From: Ifrita kowaldi | Lineage: Eukaryota > Chordata > Aves > Passeriformes > Cinclosomatidae | Length of the DNA stretch: 64,000 nucleotides | Assembly: GCA_013398055.1 (NCBI GenBank) | Contig: VZRS01010758.1 | Coordinates: forward strand, 248,001 to 312,000 | Direction of reading: 5' to 3' | Part shown: positions 37,001-48,979 of the stretch, one piece after another | Layout: the number at the start of each line of letters is the position of its first letter | Numbering within the stretch: the stretch's first letter is position 1 | The notes under the pieces: model-generated | Databases searched by the model: none | What the model was told of the DNA's origin: nothing | Seen by the model: the letters and a program-made list of their open reading frames with translations, nothing else | Position numbers and translations under genes: made by a program

Positions 37001-40000
37001 AAAAAAAATTACTTAGATTTTTGAAGAACTTAAATTTTCATTAAAAAAATAAAATAAAGAGACACAGATCTGGAACTTTAAAATATACCCCATTTGAAAC
37101 GCAAAATGAGGCAACACTTGAGTAGTTCAGGGTGTTAAAATCCACCTAGTTAATAAACTTTAGCAAGAAAGAAGGGCCTCGTATTGTCAACTCTACTAAA
37201 ACCTGGGTTGGGTTTTGTTTGGCTTTTTGTTTGTTTTTCAGTAATGGGTTCTAAAGTAACCAGGTAAAACAAAAAGCTGAAGTTTAATTTTAAGAAAAGT
37301 CATTTTGGGATATAGTAAATGAGCATTGCTCCTGATGTGGTATGCACCAAGGTCTGGAGTTTTAAAAAGTCAGCAACACAATCTACTATTTATCTTACCA
37401 AGACAGGATTTCATATGGGGATAAATTCTCTTCTACCCAGAGAGGTAATTTTTTGCCAGAAACCACTATGAATAAAAGTTGTGCAGTGTTAAAAATAATA
37501 AACCCACATCTATTACATTTAAAAATTGTCAGATACGGTAACAACCGGTATAGGATTTTCAAATTTAGAGAACACAGGAGTGAACAGGCTCCAATACATT
37601 TTTGTTTAGAATGTAAATTCTATTCAGAAACACACAAGGTAAACTCACTACAACCTACCAAAATGGAGGTTTTGTAGGCTGTTAAGAACCAAACAAACAG
37701 CTTGTCCCAATAATTTAATTGGTCCACCCAAAACATTACTTGACTCAACAATTTAAAATGACTCACAGGACTACATGAAGGTAAAAAAGGCCTCCAAAAT
37801 GTGCTCACATTGGCTGTGAGATGCACTAGTAACTTGTAACCATGCTGAATTGCTTCTCTTATCTGTTTCTCAATTTCTGCTTTCCTATCTCTCAATAAAT
37901 CTGATTAAATTGTGCTTGCTTAGTCAAGGGCAAAGGAAAGAGGAGATGGAACTGGCTAGGATTGAAAAACAAGGAAATGAAAAAGGCAAGAAGTAGAAGT
38001 TAGGTTATTTTTTTAAACCTTCTGTACCCTATGACACTTAACACCATGCAACTGAAAACAAAAAGGGTTTTGGAAAAGCTCAGAACAAATGCTGTAAAAC
38101 AAAGGAAAAAAATCCACTTCAGATAAAATATCTTTCTAAGCCTTGTGCCCAGATTACATTGTAATAACATAAGCAGAGGCAGGGGTTGATTTTTAAATTA
38201 CCTGTTAGACTCCTGTCTAACCAGCTGTATAACTAGCTTAAAAACTTGGAAGCTTTTCTTCACTTCGAAGAGTTACAGAGTTAGACACCAGTTCTTCATA
38301 TTGTTGTTTAAGACTTTATGTCATGACCACTGAAAAGAATTCTTCTGAATACACTTTAGACACAGGCACGGAAACAAAGTACAGAAAATACGGGGTTTTT
38401 TCTTTGTTTGTTTTAATCCCTTGAACAAGAAATCACAGCCTGAGAGGAGAGGTCAAACTCCGTTTACAAACCCTACATTCACTCAGGGTGCAGCATTACT
38501 GCTAATTGTGTTAATGGCTGCCCTGTAATGGAGTTTATGAAGGATTTTCTAAATTTTATAAAATAAAAGCCAACAAAAAAACAAAACCAAAGCAAAACCC
38601 AAAACATTAATAAAGAAAAACCCGTGCCAGTTGATCAGGTTCACCACCACACTTTTTAGACGACTGCTCCATATGATCTTTTGTCTGTCTCCACTCCTCC
38701 CCGTCTGTTCAGATGGAACAGTGCCCACTCGCAAATTGGACAGTCCCTGTTGCAGGGATGGCAGATGCAGAATGAATACTTGAAAACAGGGAAAAAAAGT
38801 AGCTTACAGACACTTCTGCCTGCCAGTGAGACACAGCTGCATTGCAGAAAGCACATTAAGAGAAAAAACAACCTGCACAAAAGCCCCCAAGAAACAACTG
38901 CGGCTAACTTTTAGAAAGATGTAGCTGAACTACGGTTGCAAAGCAGACAATTGCCTCTTCAGTCATGCGTGAGTGCATTGACAGGCCAGCAGGTACTGGC
39001 AGCACAAAGTTATTAAGAGTTAAGGTTTTCTAGATGCATTAATCAAAGAATAAAAACGTTTTTAGCAGGTCAGCTTAAGAGGATGCATTATTTTCAGTGT
39101 GCATCTCAGTGCCAGAGGAAGTCCTGGCCAACACTGCTTTATCCGTGCTAATATTCCTCCTGCCTCTGCTCACATGGTACTTGGGTGATAGGCTGCAAAC
39201 ACCACTAGATCTGAGAAGCAACATTTCATACATATTTTACTGCACCAGAGCCCCAGGAAATGTCACTTCCCTGCACATTTATTCCCTCAAATACTGAGAT
39301 CGATATTTTATTCAACTCTATCCCATTTGTTTGTCAATAATTGCAAAACAGTATATTGCATTGTACCATAGGGAAATGAGGGAAAATAACAGGGACATGA
39401 GGGGAAAATTAAGGCACTGAAAAGTGCACCCAGCGAAACTCCAGACATGATGCTTTCCACTAACCCCATCCAAGAGTGTGCACTCATAAAAAAGTACCTT
39501 TTCAGATTTCTTCCAGATGCTGTGAAAATGGAAATACAAAAATGCTGTCAGGGAAACACGAAAAGCAACCAGTCAGATATATAACCAGGGTCAAATCCTG
39601 ACAGAAGTTCAGGGAAAGATGTCTGGAAGAAGAGAGCAACTTCTGCTGAAGGCTGAGGAGGTGGCAATGACCTATGGAGCTGCTGCTCTGCCAGGAAGGG
39701 AGGCGAACCCGCAGGCAGCATTTGACTGCTTTATGACCACATTGTAACTTCATGCAAGTAGCTGAGACAGACACTGCTTAAATTTTAGGCTAGGTGGTAA
39801 AACTTTTAGGCTCAATCTTACAACTGCACAGTCCCAACCAATTTCTCTGGCCTACTGGAAAACCCAGCATCTGTCACTGCTTCCCTTCCACTACAGCTTC
39901 ATTCTGTGCCCTTTTGCCTTAAACTGCTATGAAAACTAGATAAAGAATACATTTTTAAACAGGGAAGAGTTATTAAATGCTAAATTTCTATCAGCATAAG

Positions 40001-41924
40001 TAGTTTAGTATTAATAACTTTACTTCATAATTTACTTTGCATTACAATAGTAGCCAGATATCCTCATGCTGTGATAAGGAACAGGCCTTTCTGCCCTGGA
40101 GACTATAAAACCAAAACAGACAAAAGAGAAGAAAAAGAAAAGTACATGGAGAGATTAAGTGGATGTCCAAGGTCACACAGACCACGTGCCGAAGAGGCTG
40201 GAGCTGAACCTAAACATGCGGAGCTACACTGCAGCTGTGATTATTTTAGTATTCCTGAAACAGACAGCCCTAAGGCAGCACAGCAAAAGGAAGGTGTATT
40301 AAGGATTTAACTTCCATCTGAGGATAAGCCAAATCAACCAGCTAAGCAGGGTCTGATCCATCTGCAATCTAGAAGGTGGTCTGTCATCCATCACAGCTCC
40401 ACAGTGAAGGGTGAAAGCATTAACTGACATCTTTGGTGGCATCACTTAATTTGATCTTTTAAACTGACTCTGTTATGAATGCTACTGAGACAATAGAAAA
40501 GTAGATTGTCACAGCCATATTAACCTGGAGTGATGTTAATATTTATTAACCTAAAAAGGTATGGGGAGCATTAAGAAATAAAACCAGCTGTGTGTCCTGA
40601 AAATTGTTTTTTTCCTGCCAAAGCCTTGTCTCACTTGACTGTTTGCCACCATGATTGTCACTTAAATCATTGCTTCTCTTTTTGTCACTGAATGTCTAAG
40701 CATTTTAAAAATCTGGTGAAATGAGGACACCTCTTTACCTGATGACAAAGAAAAGACAGGAACAGGTGGTGCTGTTTATCTGCTTTTTTATTGTTGGAGT
40801 ATTAGCAGGTTATCAGTATCTCTAAAACCTATAGCAATTTGATTTTGAAATTGGTTTCATTGATGCCCTTTTCACCTCATTTCTCAGGAGATTTGGAGTC
40901 CCATTCTCCTTTGATTCTCTTTCTCTGACCCCAGGGAGATCGAAGAGATACTTAGGTTCAGATGTAATGTTCACTAAAAACTCAAGAAAATCTCCAACAA
41001 TTTCTCCCTCATGGCTTTGTTTTGATCAGTCTCCTGGCTCATTTATCATCTACTCAACAAACTACATACCTAAATGAGATAGTGATCTCTACTATATTTA
41101 CAGAACCATCCAAGAGCTGATTATTAAATTATGTGCTGCAATCATCTGCTACTGAAACTCAATCATAAATGTAAATAGAAGTTGCAGACAACAAATTCAA
41201 CCACGTTCTTTCTGCCACGCTGTGAGCAATTGTACATTGTTTTTTCTTTTATTCACTAAATCTTTAGTACATGGATACATCCAACCTTGAGCACTGTCTT
41301 TTAGATCTGAATAAAACTAATGATTTTCTGTGTTGCCTTTCACATTTGATCAGGCAAAACAGAAGATCACATCATGCAGACCTGAAAAACTTGTCTTAGA
41401 GCACAAAGATAGTAAAATGCACACTATGTACTCCTGCAAGGGACAAGAGCTGCACAACCCTGAGGTACTCCAAGTAGCTGTGCCTAAACAAGAAAGCTTA
41501 ACATTGATCCAGTGTCGGTAAATCAGTCAATAATCTTGGCTGATAAATCTGGGTTACCTACAGTTTAAACAACAATAAGATCATGCCCTTCGTTTAAAGC
41601 ACAGTTTCTGATTGTGTCCCTGGTTTTGGAAAGGACTTTCAACAGTTTACTCTGCATGTGAAGGAAGTGATGTCTTGTAGAAAATTAGTCACCTTTCTGC
41701 ATACCACAGAAAAACATTAATTCTGGTGAGTTCCATGTCCTCGTATCGAAGCTGTTTGCCTATTTCTTTTTTTCCCCCAGAAACTCATATGTAAAGGAAT
41801 CTCTGTATAATGGCAGAGGAACATCTCTAGAATGCATCTATTTTATTTCATTTTCATTATTTCACCACTTATTCACATCATCTCTCACTGTACTTCCACC
41901 ATTGAAACAAATATTTGATCCAAC
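34061..41924. other. Non-coding stretch
   Basis: Nearly 8 kb of unique AT-rich sequence containing a C/T-rich run at about 34840-34885 and T/G-rich runs at 37200-37240 and 38395-38420. Several tiny minus-strand segments have splice-like ends (36250-36278, 37399-37432, 39465-39519, 41070-41116), but all are under 60 bases and I do not call them as exons. Confidence 0.4.
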
Positions 41925-42166
41925 AGGGTGTAGGAAAAGGTTCTTTACCCAGAGGGTGGCTGGGCACTGGAACAGGCTCCCCAGGGCAGTGGTCACAGCA
42001 CCAAGCCTGAGAGAGCTCAAGAAGTGTTTGAACAATCTCTGAGGCACAGGGACAATCTCTGAGGCACAGGGCGTGACCTTTGTGGTGTCCTGTCCAGGAC
42101 CATGAGTTGAACTTTGATGATCTTTGTGGCTCCCTTCCAACTCAGGATATTCTGATTCTATGATCC
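41925..42166 (+). mobile_element. CR1 LINE 3' end, sense orientation
   Basis: The sense-strand CR1 terminus reads from AGGAAAAGGTTCTTTACCCA through the end of ORF2 to a final TTCTATGATCC. The frame at 41932-42042 retains 36 codons of the ORF2 C-terminus (RKRFFTQRVAGHWNRLPRAV, then SLRELKKCLNNL) ending in TGA. The rest is 3' UTR. It is 5'-truncated to about 240 bases. It contains a perfect 20-bp tandem duplication beginning just before that stop codon. The minus-strand 119-codon frame is antisense and not a gene. Confidence 0.94.
42032..42071. repeat. Perfect 20-bp tandem duplication inside CR1
   Basis: ACAATCTCTGAGGCACAGGG occurs at 42032-42051 and again immediately at 42052-42071 with no mismatch. 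Other CR1 copies I can compare lack it, so it arose after or during this insertion. Confidence 0.95.
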
Positions 42167-43661
42167 TAAGAAAGCTTCTGCCATTAGCATCTTCACTTAA
42201 CCAGTGTCTTCTGAAACTCACCTTTATATAGACTCCTACAAGTTACAGCCAATCCTATACTGATATTATTTTATATCACATAATTATGAATCATCCTAAA
42301 AAAACAACAACAAAAAAAACAACTAAAAAACCCCATTCTTCTTTAGCCCAGACAGGCATTAATGACACACTGACAGTAAGTTCATTGCACTGACGTATTC
42401 TTTTTCCTTGGTACTAGATTATATTTAAATCTGAATCACTCACTCACATAAATAAATTAATGAATAATAGATTAGGGAAGAATCTGATATTTTGCAAATG
42501 AAAAATCCTGCTACAGTTATCATCAGGCCAGTCAGGAGCTGAGGCTTTTCAACTCAAATTGCCTGATCTGAGCTGAGTTCCCCTTTTAAATGATACTTTA
42601 ACCAAAATTCTGCATATATATAGAAAGTTAATTTACTTCTTGAGAGATCAGTCATGTTATCATCTCAATCTAATTAAAGAAAATTGTCCTTAAAACAATA
42701 TTGATTTTGCACTAAAGCTTTCCATTGTATTACCAGTAGGCAGTGTTTTCCTTATTTAACCTTGGTGACAGATAATGTCAAATTCAACAAAAAAAACTAT
42801 CAAAGAGCATAGTCAAAGCAATTTTGACTCTTAAAAGAGAAAATTAATTAAACTGTGCTAATTGCTTTATCAAATAAATACAACATATTCTGTTATAAAC
42901 GGAAAAGCTGCATACTTTTTTTTTTCATTCATAATATTTCAGAACCATTAGAAAATATTTCTGCTCCATAGATAAGATATATTTAGTCTTTACTGCACCT
43001 TCAGATTACGGTTTGACTCCCATGCTCTTTTTCACTGTTAAGTTTCATGATTGTTCTCAAAGGTAAAAACTAGTATTTACTCCTCTGGCGTTATGTCCAG
43101 TTAAGAATCTATTTTCTTTTTTCCTGAAGTGTACTTTTTCCAAAAGAAATGAGTTCTTGTGAAAGAGACAGACTAAGCCAGATTACCTTCCAGAAAAGAA
43201 ACCCTTCAGACAACCAGGGAACATGAAATTTGGAGAATCAAAGTTTGGAACATTTATAAACAGAAGCTCAAGTGCCTCTCCAGCAGTAGTTTGAGGCAAT
43301 GAGAGAAGTTGCTTCAGTACAAGAGCAGAAGGACTGTGGGGCTATTCCCCCTTCCCTCTTCAAAAGTGCAGCAGACACATGTCAGTGGGAAAGTGAAGGC
43401 TGGCACTAGGTGGAGAGCAGTTACTAACTCCAGATTTCAGCCAAAGCATTGCAGGTGGTCAGCACAGGTACTTGTCCACAATTGTAAATAAGCCTGGAAT
43501 TGAAGCAATAGAGGGGAAAAAAAGTCTACTGGCCCACTTGCAGATTCAGTAGCCAGTGGCCCAGGCTGTGAATGCACATTAAAAGATGATGACATCGTGA
43601 CCAAGCGGTATGTCATCTTTCACTAGCCCCAAGACAAGCATCAGGAAGCCACAAAACCCAC
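42167..43661. other. Non-coding stretch
   Basis: AT-rich unique sequence, including an A-rich CAACAAC-type tract at about 42298-42334. No gene seen. Confidence 0.45.
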
Positions 43662-43689
43662 NNNNNNNNNNNNNNNNNNNNNNNNNNNN
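43662..43689. other. Assembly gap of 28 Ns
   Basis: Twenty-eight N bases. The bases on both sides are C-rich with AAAA interruptions (CAAAACCCAC before, CCCAAAACCCC after), so the gap sits inside a homopolymer-like C tract. The length may be an estimate. Confidence 0.99.
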
Positions 43690-43696
43690 CCCAAAA

Positions 43697-43716
43697 CCCC
43701 CCCCCCCCCCCCCCCC
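43697..43716. repeat. C20 homopolymer next to the gap
   Basis: Twenty consecutive C bases, just right of the N run. On the minus strand this is a G20 run with nearby GGGTTTTGGG-type sequence, able in principle to form a G-quadruplex. The exact length is unreliable beside a gap. Confidence 0.9.
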
Positions 43717-46278
43717 GTATGTTTCCAAAAGATATTTGAAAAAAGAGATAGCAGTAAAGAGGGAATAATACTTGGCTTGATTCAAATGACATATTTTAGT
43801 ATTACTACAGAAACTAAGACAGAAGCAGTTTTTAGAAATATGTTTGCAAGATGCCCAATCTTGAGGCTGTTTTGTACATTCAAAACATGTCTACACATTC
43901 AACTGCACTCATAATAGTAGATGGTAATAGCTGCACTTTTGCTGGTAATGTGAAAATTCCAGTTATTTTGGTAATGTTGTTTTCAGTTCATCATGGTTAC
44001 TCTCCATATTTTCTTGCCAAAGCCTGTATGAATTATAGAGAGTGCTGACAATTTTGCATTTACTATCATTGGGGTTGTTCTTTTCTTGGCAACATAGGAA
44101 CTTACTGTAATAAAAGTAGCTAATGTGTATTGGATGTTTTTGTTCAGTAGAGTTTAGTGGGCTCCTGGCTCCTCAGAGAGGATCTCGAAAGCTATACCTG
44201 GCTGAACAAGTATATATTACCTCTCCTTGCTGATACTCTACATTTTTAATGTATTACAAAATATGTTATGAAGAGAATGGTTTTATATTTTTACGCCCGC
44301 TAGAAGTTACAAAAAAACATCTCACGTGACCAGACCACACTCTACCACACCACAAATGGGTGCCTGACCACAGCCACATTGCTGGAATCAATGCTCAGGA
44401 CTAAGAAAGTGAATGGCACAGCCAGCTCAGCAATGCTGCACCTGGGGACAGGGACAAGAGTTACAATTTTTGACGACCTTCCAGCAAACCAGTGGCTGAT
44501 TATAATCAGTACTCATCCTCAGTGGTCTCATTTCCTTCTCCATACACATGTAAGGACTTTGCTGAGACAAGACAATTTTGAACACCATTTATCCTCTGCA
44601 GTTTGCTTTCTCATCCATTAAAAAAAAATTTAAAATCCAGAGGCACATTCCTCTTAATGAGATTCTTGTCTAGAAATAGCATCTGATTTTGGCCCTGCTA
44701 TTTAACTAAGATGGTTCATCATTAATTTATATTTAAAGTAAAAAAATCCTGTGAAGTCCAAACACACCAATTCATGTTATTAACATCATATTATGCAACA
44801 AATGGAAAGAAGTAGAAGATCCTCTAAAGGCAGACCCCTTGCCCGGACCTCTGTTTGTGTGTTTACCATCAATAGCACTTACACCCTGAATGACTGTTTG
44901 AGCCACCAAAGTTCCCCACTCTTGCAATACTAAGTAACAGCTAAGATTTAAAAATCAAGCCTTTGAATGCTAACTCTATTGTAGTCTGTAACTTCTCCCA
45001 CGCCCAGTATATTTTGCAGAGTTTACATAACTTGTTGTCAGCCATTGATTATCAGCAACAGGCTTAATTAATTCCCAAGAGTTTTTGCTATATGGTGGCT
45101 GAGTCATCACAAAAAAATCCAGAAAAACACAATAAATGGTCTGGATCCTCAGTGAGCTCTGTTTTTGCTTATGATTTCCAAAAGATAACCAGGCAGGCTT
45201 AAGCAGGCAATCCTTTCTTGAGGAAAGGTTTGTAGGAGGAAAACACCATCTGCAACATGTTCAAACCAACTGCTGCTCTATGCCAAGAGTGACCAGTGGG
45301 ACCACAGGCTACTGCAGCCTCCAAGTCAAATTATCTCACTCTTCCACTTACCACTGTGCAGGCTGGGTGAGTAGGGATCTCTGCAACAGAGAGCAATCTG
45401 TGACAGGGCTGACGGCTGCTCGTGCCTGTTACTTATTCTGGTGAGGCTAAAGGTATTTAGCTCTGGGCTGGGTCCCCATCCACACAAGCAGAAGAAGAGC
45501 TGCCAGCACCCTATGTCAGAAACCACCCATTGGTCCTAAAAGTAAAATGCATGTATGTGGGAAATCAACGGGCCACTGAACTTAGATTGGGATATCCAGG
45601 AAAAGTGACATGAAGAAACACAAATTCCAAAATAATATGAAAGGCATCAGCTTACAAACAACAACTAAAATATTTTCTTAAAGGACCCTCAAAAGACCTC
45701 AGTGCAAACAAGTGAAGTCACCAGCGTCTCACTAAACAACAATGCATGGAGGAAGTGACATAGATTTCTAGATGCTATTTTATCACAGCATTTAAAGTTT
45801 GAATATACTGTTACACTCAGCTGGAATAACAGTCTTGTAAAGCCAGTAATCTTCCCTGCTGATGGACAGCAGATCAGACATAACAGGATTACATTACATT
45901 AATTTTTTCAAGAGTTCCACTATCTATTCACTCCTCACTCTAACTCCTCCACTGGAAATAATTGCAAATGTTCTAGTGCCAATACGGATACTTTAGAATT
46001 ATCAAAAAAAAAACCAAAAAAAACCCAAAGTGCTGAAGTTCAGTTTTAAAAAGATACTTCAAAGTTCTGTGAAGTCATTCTTTTAGTATTTCACTTCTTT
46101 TTTTCTTGCCAAATCTTCCAAAATGTTTTGCAACAAAATATGAGAAGAATCCTTCAGATTCTAATATTTAAGATTATTTTCATACATGTTTGTATTTCTA
46201 AGAATGATGTTGACTGATTAAACATGAAAAAATAAGAAACTTTTATTTCAGTTTTAGCATCAATCTTTTCCATTTCAG
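43717..46278. other. Non-coding stretch
   Basis: AT-rich unique sequence. A minus-strand segment at 44883-44940 has splice-like ends and a short frame, but I do not call it. An A-rich run lies at about 46003-46030. Confidence 0.4.
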
Positions 46279-46376
46279 TGGCTGCTGCTGTTCTTTCTAA
46301 CTTAAATATACTCCTGGGTGAACTTCTGGACCAGCGGTTGCTGGATACTGTTTTCAAAATGACTGAAGTACACTAG
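46279..46376 (+). CDS. Candidate terminal exon, product unknown
   Basis: On the plus strand a good acceptor (CAATCTTTTCCATTTCAG) precedes a frame that, after two bases, reads AAAVLSNLNILLGELLDQRL, then LDTVFKMTEVH and a TAG at 46374-46376. A second acceptor at 46251 (ACTTTTATTTCAG) would add nine codons in the same frame. The leucine-rich helical look suggests coding sequence, but no upstream partner on this strand is identified. It would lie inside the proposed minus-strand gene if that extends to 47 kb. A chance frame is a serious alternative. Confidence 0.22.
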
Positions 46377-47428
46377 ATCTCATTGACTTTCAGTTTTGCT
46401 CAACATGGCATGCCCTCTGAACAGTAAGTGACAGATGTGTCTATTGTCCGCAGTAGGACTTAAAAGGCATCAGTGCTTTTTTGACAGGATTCATTTTCCC
46501 ACCTAAAATGTTCTGTCAGACAGAATTTGGCAGAATTGCTATAAAAATTCCTTCTTCTTGGATCATAACCATTAAAACAGAGCTTTTAGAAAGGCATCTG
46601 GAGGGCTTCTGAACCTGGTATGCTCTCCCACATTCAAGAAAGCTGATGCATCTTGCTTGAGGATGGATTCAGAAAGAATCCAAAGCTTTGAACTCCTTCC
46701 TGTGAAAAAGAGAATTAACCTGCTGTCAATTGTACTGTATTTTGGACACAGAAGTCCACTCTGTTTGCTTTTGGGTTTTTTTGCACGAAACTATTAAAAC
46801 TTATTCTGAAACAAGGGATGTTTCTAGAAAAACTCCCAAGCCTATTGCTCACATAGCAAAGGGTTTGGCCTTTTTCACCAATCAAGAGCAGAAGGAACAT
46901 GAGAAAGGATTTTTAAAATCTTCTTCGGCTAAAAAAACATCGTTACCATTGTACAGGCACAGCAAAAAGTGGCCAGAGAATGCAGCCAGGAGTGGTGGCT
47001 CCCCAAAATGGCCCAGGCAGAGGGCTGCAGCGGAGCTGCTCTCATTTCTGATGTTGACAGCAGAGCAAAGCATACCTCATCAAAATTCCTGGTGCTCCCT
47101 GATACGAGCAGTAATTTGGTCATCATCACCAGCTTTATGTTCATATTGAGATCTCCTATAAGGGCAGAAATCTGCTCCTGAAGTATCTGGCCAATTTAAT
47201 GCTCCTTAGCACATAGTAATCAATCCTAAAGAGTGAAATTAATGAATTTAGGTTGAAAAGGTAAATTTGTGCAACTGTGTCATTTTACATTGCAAGTATC
47301 CTGCATCTGTTGCAACCCTCAAGTCTTGTGCACTAGCCTCTGTATGTAAGAGAGCCAGATCTCCAAGGAAAGCAGTCCATCCTGTGCAAAGATTTTAACA
47401 GCTGAGGCACAAAAGAAAATAATGGTAC
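46377..47428. other. Non-coding stretch
   Basis: Contains a 139-codon plus-strand frame (46730-47149) and overlapping opposite-strand frames in a GC-richer patch. None has a recognisable domain or splice context. Confidence 0.4.
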
Positions 47429-47534
47429 CTGGCAACTGCTCTTTCTATAAATGTCTTCTTTGAAGTTGGATCTGCTACTAAAGCTCCCTTTTAAGTCTGA
47501 TGAGCAAATGCTGATTGCACCATGGAGACAGTTT
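47429..47534 (-). CDS. Weak candidate 106-nt exon
   Basis: The minus strand has a fair acceptor (TTTGTGGTTACTTGTAG) and a moderate donor (TGCCAG|GTACCA). One frame is open: one base, then 35 codons reading NCLHGAISICSSDLKGSFSS, then RSNFKEDIYRKSSCQ, ending in phase 0. It could lie upstream in the same gene as the 8909-31074 segments. The composition is protein-like but there is no family match. Confidence 0.23.
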
Positions 47535-48979
47535 CTACAAGTAACCACAAAGTAGTGAGAAAGTAGACAAAAGTCCGTAATATTCAGGGAACGCCTCCCC
47601 CTGCTAATCAGAGAAAGCTGAAAGATCAAATGCTTGCTCAGTGGGCAGCTGTTACTGGGTTTGCTTTTTAGTTCAGTTCAATAAATTGACTAGCTCACTT
47701 GTTTCTAAAGCAGATTATTGTTAATGGGCCTCTTGGTCAACAGCACCTCTTGATAACATTTTAATTTAAATGAATAAGTGTCTCATTTACCTTTTGGGGT
47801 CTAATATGTGACACTTCAGAACACTGACAGTGTCAGATGTCATTTTCCTCAATTAATTGGTGTGTAATTATTCTCAAAGGGCTGGAAAGCATACAACTTT
47901 TTACTTTTGCCACATTTACCACTTTGATACTCAGTCCACCAGTAGTGCCCAATAAAAAAGTCATGCCTTTCTTCTGAAAGGAGACACCAAGTTGAATTTG
48001 CAGATCAGACTGCTGCTGTTTACAATCATTCTCAATTCAGCATCAACACTGATGGTTGTTTCAGCTGGCTCTGCCAGGTAGTCCTGTGTGGCCCTGGGTC
48101 AAGAAGGTGAAGTGATAACACCAGGAACTAAAGAATGCATCCCTGCTCCTGGCTTACCTCTGGAGGAGATGCACAGCTCCAGCTCAGGAAGAGATACTTC
48201 TGGCCAAGGTTATGCTGACAGGTTGGGAATACCATTGCCACACTGTGCAGGATCAACACGAACTTGTGAGAAAGGAAAGAAATTAAAATACAGTGCAAAG
48301 CAAATGCAGCCAGACTAACAAATTATTTCTATCCTAAGAGATCTAACAGGAGCTCCGTCTGCCTAGCTGGAGCTCCTGCTAGGGCCATCTCTGTGAGGCA
48401 CTTGCACACAAACCTGAATATACTTAACTCATGCTGCTGCATTTAGGAACAGGAGTGATATCCTTCTTCTTCTAGATTTAGGAAACTAAAGCATAGGGAC
48501 TGCTTCAAATACACACAAAAAGGCTCTCAGGGCAAGAGCAGCAAAAGGACTTGGGACTCCCGTGTTTTGGGCTACACATGAACCCTTGCATCAAGTTTCC
48601 CTGGCATTAACGATAAGTAATCAGAATCACAGGTTTAGATCTTGTAACATGTATCCTTCCAGTAAATATAGAGCTAATTCCAATCAGTGATTGATTTTCC
48701 CCTCTGTTTCCATCTTCAGAATGGGAACTATTTTTTTCCCTTCTGTACCAGTCACACTATTCTAAGAAATAATGATTAAAAAAACAAGGAGATCATCCTG
48801 CTTCTTTAGTTCTTTAGTTCTGGCATCCCTATCATTATAAATGTTTTCCTACACTGCTACATTACACGAGTTCTGTAATGAACTATTTGTTCATCAGGGA
48901 GCTAACTTGTAAGCTCTAAAGATCAGAGCTTTATTTCAAAGGGAGGGAAAACATTACAGCATTTCATCTTATGCGCATT
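47535..48979. other. Non-coding stretch
   Basis: Unique sequence up to the LTR boundary. The last five bases (48975-48979, GCATT) look like one half of its target-site duplication. Confidence 0.45.

Noticed and set aside
41862..42221. 119-codon minus-strand ORF
   Set aside because: It is antisense to the CR1 fragment at 41925-42166.
43579..43785. 68-codon minus-strand ORF with a glycine run
   Set aside because: It is translated through the N gap and the C20 tract and is an artefact.
46730..47149. 139-codon plus-strand ORF with overlapping minus-strand ORFs
   Set aside because: Several frames are open together in a GC-richer patch with few stops, which is a composition effect. No family resemblance.
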